A DNA stretch of 20,326 nt from Anthropogastromicrobium sp963626545 (GTDB lineage Bacteria > Bacillota > Clostridia > Lachnospirales > Lachnospiraceae): contig CAVFYJ010000061.1 in the NCBI GenBank assembly GCA_963626545.1, positions 1 to 20,326 on the forward strand, in the 5' to 3' direction. Below, one piece after another: positions 5,848-12,410 of this stretch. Under the pieces are notes generated by a model. The model worked only from the letters and a program-made list of their open reading frames with translations. It was not told the DNA's origin and searched no databases. A program made the position numbers and the translations under genes. How positions within the stretch are numbered: position 1 is the stretch's first letter; the number at the start of each line of letters is the position of its first letter.

Positions 5848-8142
5848 ATGCGTGAAAAATTAAAATCGCTTCCGCTCACTGAGCTAAAACAGATTGCGAA
5901 AGAAAACCACATCAAGAACGTTTCTACTCTGCGTAAAGCGCAGCTGATTGATGTAATTTTGGAAAGACTTAGTCCTGAACAGGCACAGACGCCAGAAACA
6001 GCACATACTCAAACATCTGATACGGTTTTATCTGACAATGCTACTACTTCTTTCGAAGTCGCATCTTCTGAAGCAACTTTTTCCGAGACTGAAGATTCTC
6101 AGGCTGACGCTGAGTCCACACAGACTGCTTCTGCTGTCGATTCTACCTCCGAGACAGCCGATTCTGCTTCCGAAAATGCGGAAAAATCAACTGATTCTGC
6201 TACACAGGCACCGAGAGAGCGCCGTTACATTGCTACCGCTTCCTCCTACGCTGCTGCCAGAAACAATTTTTACAGCCGGAATAATTCTTATTCCTCTTCT
6301 TCCTTTAAGGATTTACGCCAGTCTAGCACACATTCCGTTCATCAACGCAAGCCGCGTGTAAGAAACAACCGCCCAGATCAGACCTGGCAGGATTCCACAA
6401 ATCGTTTTGACAATACCAGAACCGATCTGCCAAACCGCTACGACAATCGAATGGACGGACAGAACCGTTTTGAAAACAGAACCGATTCCCAAAACCGCTT
6501 CGAAAATAGAGATAACCGAAACGATACCCAGAATCGCTTTGAGAACAGAGACAATCGAAACGATGGACAGAGCCGTTATGACAATTCCAGAAATGATTAT
6601 GCAACTCGCAGCGACTACTCCAACCGCTCTGATTATGGAAACCGTTATGACAATTCCAGATCCGATTATCAGAATCGTTACAACAATTCTGGAAGGGACT
6701 ATGGAAACCGCTACGACAATTCCAGATCCGATTATCAAAATCGCTACAATGCAGTGCGAAATGATTATACCATCCGCAATGAATTTTCTATTCCGATCGA
6801 CCAGACTCCTCGCATGGATTCCACGAATCGAAATGATCAGACGGTACCCATGTCTACCAATCGTTTTGACAGCACAAGAGAGACTTCTATAAATACGACA
6901 AGAACCGATTATCAAAATCGCACGGATTTCCAGAATCGTACCGATTCTTTGAGCCGTTTTGACAATGCAAAGCGTGATGATTTTGTCAGCCGTTTTGACA
7001 ATGATGCAGCACTTCCAGAGGGTTGCCAGCCAGCATGCGGTATTCTGGATATTCACCCAGACGGCTACGGATTCCTTCGCTCCGCAAACTTCTTAAGCGG
7101 TCAGCAGGATGTCTATGTAGCACCGTCTCAGATCCGCCGTTTTGGTATGCGTACCGGTGATATGGTTGATGGTTTCCAGAAAGCAAACGCAGATGGCAAT
7201 AAATACGATGCCTTAATTCGTGTCAACACAATCAACGGTTTAGACCCAGAATTATCCGCGCATCGCCCAAATTTTGAAAAGCTCACACCTGTTTTCCCAG
7301 ACAGCCGTCTGTCTATGGAAGTAGAGGGAGGCTCCACTGTTCTTCGCATTGTTGATCTGATCAGCCCGATTGGAAAAGGACAGCGTGGTATGATCGTTTC
7401 CCCGCCAAAGGCTGGAAAGACCACTCTGTTAAAGGAATTAGCAAATTCCGTTACTCACAATTATCCAGATATGAATCTGATTATTCTGTTAATTGATGAG
7501 CGTCCGGAGGAGGTTACCGATATCCGCGAATCCATCCAGGGCGATCACGTTGAAGTAATTTACTCCACCTTTGATGAGACACCAGAACATCACAAGCAGG
7601 TCGTTGAGATGGTTCTTGAGCGCGCAAAGAGACTTGTTGAGCATAAGCAGGATGTCATGATTTTGTTGGACAGCTTAACCCGTCTGGCTCGCGCCTACAA
7701 CCTCACCGTTACCCCGAGTGGCCGTACCCTTTCCGGTGGACTTGACCCGGCAGCTCTTCACATGCCAAAGAAGTTCTTCGGTGCAGCCAGAAATATGCGT
7801 GAGGGTGGCAGCTTAACCATCCTTGCCACTGCACTTGTTGATACCGGAAGCCGTCTGGACGATATGGTATTTGAGGAATTTAAGGGAACCGGAAACATGG
7901 AGCTCGTACTGGACCGCAAGCTGTCTGAGCGCCGTATCTTCCCGGCAATCGACATCACCCGTTCTGGAACCAGACGCGAGGATCTGCTTCTGACATCAGC
8001 GGAAAGCAATGCCGTTGCGATGATTCGCCGCAGCATCAGTGGACTTAAGAATGATGAGGCCATCGAGCAGATTTTAAATCATTTTGTACACACAAAGAAT
8101 AACGCAGAATTTGTTCAAACTCTTCCAAAGCTTCGCTCTTAA
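5848..8142 (+). CDS. rho: Transcription termination factor Rho with large Asn/Arg/Asp-rich disordered insertion
   Basis: Rho is a hexameric RNA-dependent ATPase/helicase that ends transcription. Residues 1-42 are a Rho-N (SAP-like) segment (SLPLTELKQIAKENHIKNVS). Residues 43-122 are rich in Ser, Thr, Ala, Glu and Asp. Residues about 124-386 are low-complexity and dominated by Asn, Arg, Asp, Tyr, Phe, Gln and Ser, built from units such as NRFENRDNRND and DYGNRYDNSRSDYQNRY. The conserved core starts near 388: cold-shock RNA-binding part (DIHPDGYGFLRS), Walker A PPKAGKTTLL with Lys524, Walker B DVMILLD with Asp608, and ALVDTGSRLDDMVFEEFKGTGN including the R-loop region. At 764 residues it is far longer than the roughly 420 of E. 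coli Rho. The ATG at 5848 is preferred (AGAAAGG upstream, family start); in-frame ATGs at 5779 and 5827 lack a ribosome binding site. Confidence 0.96.
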   Translation: MREKLKSLPLTELKQIAKENHIKNVSTLRKAQLIDVILERLSPEQAQTPETAHTQTSDTVLSDNATTSFEVASSEATFSETEDSQADAESTQTASAVDSTSETADSASENAEKSTDSATQAPRERRYIATASSYAAARNNFYSRNNSYSSSSFKDLRQSSTHSVHQRKPRVRNNRPDQTWQDSTNRFDNTRTDLPNRYDNRMDGQNRFENRTDSQNRFENRDNRNDTQNRFENRDNRNDGQSRYDNSRNDYATRSDYSNRSDYGNRYDNSRSDYQNRYNNSGRDYGNRYDNSRSDYQNRYNAVRNDYTIRNEFSIPIDQTPRMDSTNRNDQTVPMSTNRFDSTRETSINTTRTDYQNRTDFQNRTDSLSRFDNAKRDDFVSRFDNDAALPEGCQPACGILDIHPDGYGFLRSANFLSGQQDVYVAPSQIRRFGMRTGDMVDGFQKANADGNKYDALIRVNTINGLDPELSAHRPNFEKLTPVFPDSRLSMEVEGGSTVLRIVDLISPIGKGQRGMIVSPPKAGKTTLLKELANSVTHNYPDMNLIILLIDERPEEVTDIRESIQGDHVEVIYSTFDETPEHHKQVVEMVLERAKRLVEHKQDVMILLDSLTRLARAYNLTVTPSGRTLSGGLDPAALHMPKKFFGAARNMREGGSLTILATALVDTGSRLDDMVFEEFKGTGNMELVLDRKLSERRIFPAIDITRSGTRREDLLLTSAESNAVAMIRRSISGLKNDEAIEQILNHFVHTKNNAEFVQTLPKLRS
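6631..6762 (+). repeat. Two tandem 66-bp repeats inside rho
   Basis: Two adjacent 66-bp units (6631-6696 and 6697-6762) each encode 22 residues beginning DYGNRYDNSRSDYQNRYN. The first 18 residues are identical. The DNA differs mainly at third codon positions, so the protein repeat is older than the last duplication or is under selection. A shorter repeat, NRFENRDNRND plus T/G-Q, lies just upstream at about 6472-6570. Confidence 0.85.
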
Positions 8143-8164
8143 AATCAAAAAAGTTTTTTTAGAC

Positions 8165-8217
8165 AAGAAAAAAACGGTTGTCCAGGGTTTATCTTACAAT
8201 ACTGGACAACCGTTTTT
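8165..8217. terminator. Bidirectional terminator between rho and aroD
   Basis: A perfect 16-bp inverted repeat has arms 8170-8185 and 8202-8217, containing CGGTTGTCCAG and CTGGACAACCG, with a 16-base loop. The right arm ends in TTTTT followed by more T, and the left arm is preceded by A-rich sequence, so it can end rho transcripts rightward and icd-aroD transcripts leftward. Confidence 0.9.
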
Positions 8218-8222
8218 ATTTT

Positions 8223-8261
8223 CTTATTTGTTTTTCTTATTTGTTTTTCTTATTTGCCTTT
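8223..8261. repeat. Three tandem 13-bp CTTATTTG-type repeats
   Basis: CTTATTTGTTTTT is repeated at 8223-8235 and 8236-8248, with a diverged third unit at 8249-8261. Further TATTTG words continue to about 8297. The tract lies between the aroD stop and the bidirectional terminator, so it should be transcribed mainly as the aroD 3' untranslated region, where it reads as A-rich, G-poor RNA with repeated CAAATA. Confidence 0.75.
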
Positions 8262-8310
8262 TTTATTTGCATCTATTTGTTTCTTTTGACTATTTGCCAA
8301 TTTTTTTTGC

Positions 8311-9078
8311 TTAGCTGACAGCTGTTTCGATCGCATCTAAAACAATCGACAGGCGCTCAGCTGATACCTGTCCTGGTGCGCTGGCCTTTCCGATTGAACC
8401 AAAGCTCATCACACTGCCAAACAGTCCGCCGCAAAGTCGGCTCACACAGCCTTTCGGCCCCATTGACATCGTAATCAAAAGTGCCTCTGGATGCTGTTCC
8501 TTCATGGTACCCGTCGCTGAAAGCAGCGCTGCCACATCCGCATAGCACTGCGGCATCATCGCAATCTTGCACACATCCGCACCGCAGCGAAGCATTTCTT
8601 CCATAGAAAGAATCAAATTGAAGACTTCTGGTGTCTTTTCAAAATCATGTCTGGACATGATGACACCAATCCCAGCCTGATGTGCCTGCTCATTCAATGC
8701 TTTCGCGCATGTCTTTCCCTGACTAAGCTCCACATCCAAAAGATCGGCCGTCTTGCTCGCAATTACACTTGCAAGAAGTGTCTGGTATGCTTCTGGTGTA
8801 ATCGGACGCTCACCGCCCTCTTTTTTGCTGCGAAAGGTGATGAGTAATGGCTTACCCTTCAGGTTTTCACGTACCTTTCTGGCAAGCGCATTTCGCTTTT
8901 CATCGTCAAATACATCCTGATACCAGTCTATACGCCATTCCGCGATATCCGCCGCATCGCTTTTGGCAATGCGGACAGACTCTTCTAAAATCTCATCTTC
9001 TGTTTCATAGGCGATCGGTACACAGATGCGCACCTTTCCATCCTCAAGTGTCGTATTTCCTGCTCTCAGCACACTCAT
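8311..9078 (-). CDS. aroD: 3-dehydroquinate dehydratase, type I
   Basis: This enzyme dehydrates 3-dehydroquinate to 3-dehydroshikimate, the third step of the shikimate pathway, through a Schiff base on a lysine. The 255-residue length fits the type I family. Visible active-site residues, one position off E. coli numbering, are Glu47 and Arg49 in AEWRID, His144 in MSRHDF, the Schiff-base Lys171 in DVCKIAMMP, Arg214 in CVSRL, and Ser233 and Gln237 in ASAPGQ. The ATG overlaps the icd stop by 4 bp (ATGA) and a GGAGG lies inside the icd end, so translation is probably coupled. The pairing with isocitrate dehydrogenase has no direct pathway link. Confidence 0.96.
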   Translation of the reverse strand: MSVLRAGNTTLEDGKVRICVPIAYETEDEILEESVRIAKSDAADIAEWRIDWYQDVFDDEKRNALARKVRENLKGKPLLITFRSKKEGGERPITPEAYQTLLASVIASKTADLLDVELSQGKTCAKALNEQAHQAGIGVIMSRHDFEKTPEVFNLILSMEEMLRCGADVCKIAMMPQCYADVAALLSATGTMKEQHPEALLITMSMGPKGCVSRLCGGLFGSVMSFGSIGKASAPGQVSAERLSIVLDAIETAVS

Positions 9079-10286
9079 GCAAGCAAAGCCTCCAGTCTGC
9101 TGCGGATGGCACGAAGGAACTCCTCACTGGTGACAGTCTGCGCATTTGGAAGTGTAGTGATCGCAGCCAGATCCTTTGTCATAACACCAGACTCGATGGT
9201 ATCAATCGTTGCCTTCTCCAGCTTATCTGCGTAATCGCACAGTGCGCTAAGACCATCCATCTCACCTCTCTTGCGGAATGCACCACTCCATGCAAAGATC
9301 GTTGCAACTGGATTTGTGGAGGTCTTCTTGCCTTCCTTATACTGATAGTAATGTCTCTGTACAGTGCCGTGAGCAGCCTCGTACTCGTAGCAGCCCTGCG
9401 GGGATACCAGTACAGAAGTCATCATTGCCAGTGAACCAAATGCGGTTGCTACCATATCACTCATAACATCGCCGTCATAGTTCTTGCAAGCCCAGATATA
9501 GCCGCCCTCGGAACGGATGACTCTGGCTACTGCATCGTCAATCAGGGTATAGAAATACTCGATTCCTGCCTTCTCGAAGGTTTCCTTATAATCCTTATCG
9601 TAGATCTCCTGGAAGATATCCTTAAAGGTATGATCATACTTCTTGGAAATGGTATCCTTTGTCGCAAACCACAGATCCTGCTTGGTGTCAAGCGCATAAC
9701 GGAAACAGCAGTGTGCAAAGTTCTCGATGGAAGCTACTACGTTGTGCTGTCCCTGAATGATACCAGCGCCTGTGAAGTTATGAATCAGCTCTCTTGTCTC
9801 CTCACCAGCCTCATTGGTATAAACAAGCTCAGTCTTTCCCGGTCCCGGAATCTTCATCTCGGTTGCCTTGTAAACATCGCCGTATGCATGTCTTGCGATG
9901 GTGATCGGCTTCTTCCAGTTCTTTACATGTGGCTCAACACCCTTTACCAGAATCGGTGCACGGAATACCGTTCCGTCTAAGATCGCACGGATGGTTCCAT
10001 TCGGGCTCTTCCACATCTCGTGCAGGTTATACTCGGTCATTCTCGCTGCATTCGGAGTAATCGTCGCACACTTAACGGCAACGCCATACTTCTTTGTCGC
10101 ATTTGCACTGTCGATCGTTACCTGATCGCGTGTCTGGTCACGATATTCCAGTCCCAGATCATAATATTCTGTTTTCAGGTCAACAAATGGCAGAATCAGT
10201 TCGTCCTTGATCATCTTCCAGAGAACTCTGGTCATCTCATCTCCGTCCATCTCAACTAATGGAGTGGTCATAGCTATTTTTGTCAT
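9075..10286 (-). CDS. icd: NADP-dependent isocitrate dehydrogenase, eukaryote-like type
   Basis: The enzyme oxidatively decarboxylates isocitrate to 2-oxoglutarate with NADP+, supplying carbon for glutamate. The 403-residue protein resembles the homodimeric IDH group that includes the human enzymes, with nearly the same numbering: substrate residues Ser94, Arg100, Arg109 and Arg132, Tyr139 in ARHAYGDVY, Lys211, and metal ligands near Asp251/252, Asp274 and Asp278. HGTVQRHYY carries the Arg and His that mark NADP specificity in this group. The ATG at 10286 is chosen because GAGGAGG lies six bases upstream; the longer frame to 10403 would run through the structured leader. aroD overlaps its stop. 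Confidence 0.96.
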   Translation of the reverse strand: MTKIAMTTPLVEMDGDEMTRVLWKMIKDELILPFVDLKTEYYDLGLEYRDQTRDQVTIDSANATKKYGVAVKCATITPNAARMTEYNLHEMWKSPNGTIRAILDGTVFRAPILVKGVEPHVKNWKKPITIARHAYGDVYKATEMKIPGPGKTELVYTNEAGEETRELIHNFTGAGIIQGQHNVVASIENFAHCCFRYALDTKQDLWFATKDTISKKYDHTFKDIFQEIYDKDYKETFEKAGIEYFYTLIDDAVARVIRSEGGYIWACKNYDGDVMSDMVATAFGSLAMMTSVLVSPQGCYEYEAAHGTVQRHYYQYKEGKKTSTNPVATIFAWSGAFRKRGEMDGLSALCDYADKLEKATIDTIESGVMTKDLAAITTLPNAQTVTSEEFLRAIRSRLEALLA

Positions 10287-10308
10287 AATTTTCCTCCTCT
10301 TGCAGCCT

Positions 10309-10381
10309 AAGATCAGCAGCCAGACTTTTCTGGCGTCGGCATCTTTTTGGTTACCGTTCACGCATATGGAGCCCCGTGAAC
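10309..10381 (-). promoter_or_regulatory. Structured leader RNA of icd
   Basis: The icd leader (about 115 nt) holds two clear hairpins. The first (10356-10381) pairs GTTCACG with CGTGAAC across a 12-base loop. The second has an inner perfect stem GCCAGA / TCTGGC with a 4-base loop (10319-10334) and an outer stem AAGAT / ATCTT (10309-10313 with 10341-10345) separated by an asymmetric internal loop. The second ends about 10 bases before the GAGGAGG ribosome binding site. I do not recognise it as a known riboswitch class. Confidence 0.5.
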
Positions 10382-10408
10382 CATAAACTCTTGGGAAATA
10401 CATCCACT

Positions 10409-10436
10409 TTCATAGTTTAACATGATATTGTGTCAA
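10409..10436 (-). promoter_or_regulatory. Candidate promoter for icd-aroD
   Basis: On the minus strand a perfect TTGACA (10431-10436) is followed after 16 bp by TATGAA (10409-10414). The −35 lies inside the last codons of the upstream SpoIID-like gene, and the −10 overlaps the sequence just after its stop. Confidence 0.55.
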
Positions 10437-12060
10437 ATGCAATCCCCTGATAAAAAAACACGAGAATCTCCTGCCAGGTTTTTCCCTGCTCCAACAGCCG
10501 ATATGCCGCATTTTGTGACAGTCCAATCCCATGTCCATTGCCGCCACCACAGATCACATAGCCTGTCAAAGTTCCCTCTTTTATCACTGGAAGCAGACAA
10601 AAAAATGCACTCGGAAGATAATCGCCCTCGCTAAGCGACACGGTCTCCTCAGACTGATTCTGGTACGTGCGATTGGGTTCTCCAAGAAGCTTTCTCATCA
10701 CAAGCTCCCCCGTCACCGTCATCTGGCCAGCCTCATACTCCAGTAAAAGCCCCGACGCCATACCACCCGCAAAGCGCCCCGTCACCTGCACCGATTTGAG
10801 TGCCGATTTTGTAACGATTTCTAAGCTGCCGCCTGTCACCTGAACGCACTCACTCTGCGCGGCAGACAGTTGAGCAAGCCGTTCTATAAACAGCTCCTGA
10901 AGCACCGAAAGCGAAATCTCACAGCGCCACCGATACCACGCTAAGCCAGACTCAAGTCCCGGCGCACCCCAGTCCTGCAAGAAGGCAGATATGGTCTCTT
11001 CATCTGTCATATCCTGATCGGCCTGTCCCGTCAGATTTCGTGAGATCAGATAGGGAAGCGATTGATTTCCTGACCAGGCAAGATTGTCCGACGTATAGCC
11101 GCAGGACGTGGAAAAATAGTAAGGTACAATCGGCGCGCCATCGCGCACCATAATCACCCCGGCGGTCTGTATGGCTCCCTGTGCGGAAACCTCCTGATAC
11201 CCAGCGCTATTATACACCTGATAATCCACCGAATCGTCCACATAAGAGCCATACGCATCAATCGTCTTCTGGTGAAGGATGCGCTCATAGGCATATGTAC
11301 GTGCACAGACCGCCTGCAACTTCGCCGCCTCGATTCCATAAGAAGCGGGCATCTCACTCGGAACCACCTTCGAAACGTAGGCTTCCAGTGGCAATTCATT
11401 TACTATGACAATTCGCTGATCCTCCAGATAGAGATCCAGCACGCCTTCATATTCATGACTGATGCCACGGCGCAAAATGCTGTCGATCGTGACAACTCCG
11501 CTCTCCGAGGCTACCCGAATCGCCCCTTCCTGAAAGAATGGGTGCTGCGGTGTGATCGTCACGCTCTGTCCTCCGGTAAAGATCTGCTCTTTTGTCCCCG
11601 ACTGGATATGAAAGGTATCCGCGCAGGTGATCACCACCTGATCATGCTGATAGGAGGTGTTGTCCGAATTTTTCAGCTTCACACGCATCGAAAGCTGTGC
11701 CTGCGCCGACGTTGATGTCGATTCACTGCTTTCGTTCGTTACCGTCTCTGCCATGGGTATCATCTGTGTCTGCACAACATTTTCTCCTTCTGGCACACTC
11801 TGATTTGTCTTCGTGTCCGATGAGTCTGATCCGTTTTCTTCGCATGCGGTCTCATCTGTCGCTCCTGCCTGAGTCTCATATTGCCTCTTTGGCTGTGTCT
11901 CTGACTGCATCACGGACAATGCAGTCTGTTCCTTTGCCGTCTGGACTGTATTGGCATCCCAGAGGGCATTCTTCCACAACACAAAAGCGGCAATCAAGAT
12001 CTCTGCCGTCGCAATTGCCAGACAGATGATATGAACGCGCTTTACGCGAAAATTCTTCAT
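10417..12060 (-). CDS. SpoIID/LytB-domain cell-wall protein
   Basis: The 547-residue protein has one N-terminal membrane segment (about 9-29, IICLAIATAEILIAAFVLW), a Ser/Thr/Glu/Gln-rich linker to about 125, then a SpoIID/LytB domain. SpoIID cuts glycan strands as a lytic transglycosylase during engulfment in sporulation. The motif containing its catalytic Glu is present (KVVPSEMPASYGIEAAKLQAVCARTYA, Glu236), as is the C-terminal GNGHGIGLSQNAAYRLLEQGKTWQEIL. It is longer than B. subtilis SpoIID (about 340) and is not beside spoIIR or spoIIQ-type genes, so it may be a vegetative SpoIID/LytB relative rather than SpoIID itself. The start at 12060 is backed by AGAGGTG upstream. Confidence 0.88.
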   Translation of the reverse strand: MKNFRVKRVHIICLAIATAEILIAAFVLWKNALWDANTVQTAKEQTALSVMQSETQPKRQYETQAGATDETACEENGSDSSDTKTNQSVPEGENVVQTQMIPMAETVTNESSESTSTSAQAQLSMRVKLKNSDNTSYQHDQVVITCADTFHIQSGTKEQIFTGGQSVTITPQHPFFQEGAIRVASESGVVTIDSILRRGISHEYEGVLDLYLEDQRIVIVNELPLEAYVSKVVPSEMPASYGIEAAKLQAVCARTYAYERILHQKTIDAYGSYVDDSVDYQVYNSAGYQEVSAQGAIQTAGVIMVRDGAPIVPYYFSTSCGYTSDNLAWSGNQSLPYLISRNLTGQADQDMTDEETISAFLQDWGAPGLESGLAWYRWRCEISLSVLQELFIERLAQLSAAQSECVQVTGGSLEIVTKSALKSVQVTGRFAGGMASGLLLEYEAGQMTVTGELVMRKLLGEPNRTYQNQSEETVSLSEGDYLPSAFFCLLPVIKEGTLTGYVICGGGNGHGIGLSQNAAYRLLEQGKTWQEILVFFYQGIAFDTISC

Positions 12061-12085
12061 GCGGACACCTCTTGTCTTGCTGCCT

Positions 12086-12133
12086 GAAAACAAAGAAGGC
12101 ACTACCGCAGATCACTTCTGCTGTAATGCCTTC
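12086..12133 (-). terminator. Terminator-like hairpin between the 6S-like RNA and the SpoIID gene
   Basis: An imperfect long stem pairs GAAGGCA with TGCCTTC, TAC with GTA and GCAG with CTGC, around a 7-base loop (12095-12133). On the minus strand TTTGTTTTC follows. It lies 35 bp before the SpoIID-like start codon, so it may end the small RNA transcript or attenuate read-through into the gene. Confidence 0.7.
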
Positions 12134-12159
12134 GTACTTTTTTAAATTTTTCTCTTTTG

Positions 12160-12345
12160 TATGATATCCCAGAGTGCCGTCCCTGCCCATTTGACGCCTA
12201 GCTAACGCTAGGTGGGCAACCGCAACCAGACTTCTGCCTTCCACTGCATAACGGAGGCCTGACATCCACCTGGCAATATAGGAATCCCGTATTAAGTCAT
12301 GTAGGTTCAAATAAAAGCAAGACTTCGTACACCCCAGGATCTGAT
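12160..12345 (-). ncRNA. ssrS: Probable 6S RNA
   Basis: 6S RNA imitates an open promoter and binds housekeeping RNA polymerase. This 186-nt non-coding stretch has a vegetative promoter placed so that transcription would begin near 12342. Its ends pair: 5' ATATC, a short bulge and CCTGGGGTGT match 3' GCACTCTGG and GATAT, giving a closing stem. The 3' side has a nested hairpin, TGCCCA/TGGGCA enclosing CCTAGC-GTTA-GCTAGG, as in the 3' arm of the 6S central bubble. The middle part (GCCAGG..., GGCCT.../AAGGC, ...TCTGG) can form the terminal arm. Length, fold outline and the GGGGTGT...GGCAC ends suggest 6S, but the match is from memory and eye only. An open frame across it on the same strand is accidental. 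Confidence 0.65.
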
Positions 12346-12348
12346 ATT

Positions 12349-12376
12349 AGTATAACACATTTTCCGAAAAAATCAA
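12349..12376 (-). promoter_or_regulatory. Promoter of the 6S-like RNA
   Basis: TTGATT (12371-12376), a 16-bp spacer and TATACT (12349-12354) on the minus strand would start transcription right at the base of the RNA's closing stem. The −35 lies in the T-tract of the preceding gene's terminator. Confidence 0.65.
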
Positions 12377-12410
12377 GTAAACATTGCTCTTTTTTTGTTA
12401 TTGTTTACTT
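12365..12410 (-). terminator. Terminator of the carboxypeptidase gene
   Basis: A 9-bp stem AAGTAAACA / TGTTTACTT (12375-12383 with 12402-12410) encloses an A-rich loop and is followed on the minus strand by GATTTTTTC. The stem includes the stop codon region of the carboxypeptidase gene. It is A/T-rich and therefore weaker than the rho terminator. Confidence 0.65.

Noticed and set aside
6403..7000. Regularly repeated DNA units considered as a CRISPR-like array
   Set aside because: The units are in frame, encode a continuous low-complexity protein segment and have no unique spacers of constant length.
6313..7056. Long antisense open frame of 247 residues inside rho, rich in Ile, Val and Ser
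   Set aside because: It is the mirror of the repetitive Asn/Arg/Asp codons on the other strand. There is no ribosome binding site, no recognisable family, and it overlaps a certain gene.
8847..9434. Plus-strand frame of 195 residues across the aroD/icd overlap
   Set aside because: It is antisense to two well-supported genes, with Cys/His-rich, low-plausibility composition and no ribosome binding site.
11876..12310. Minus-strand frame of 144 residues covering the 6S-like RNA
   Set aside because: It runs through the paired stems of the RNA and into the SpoIID-like coding sequence in another frame; no family resemblance is seen.
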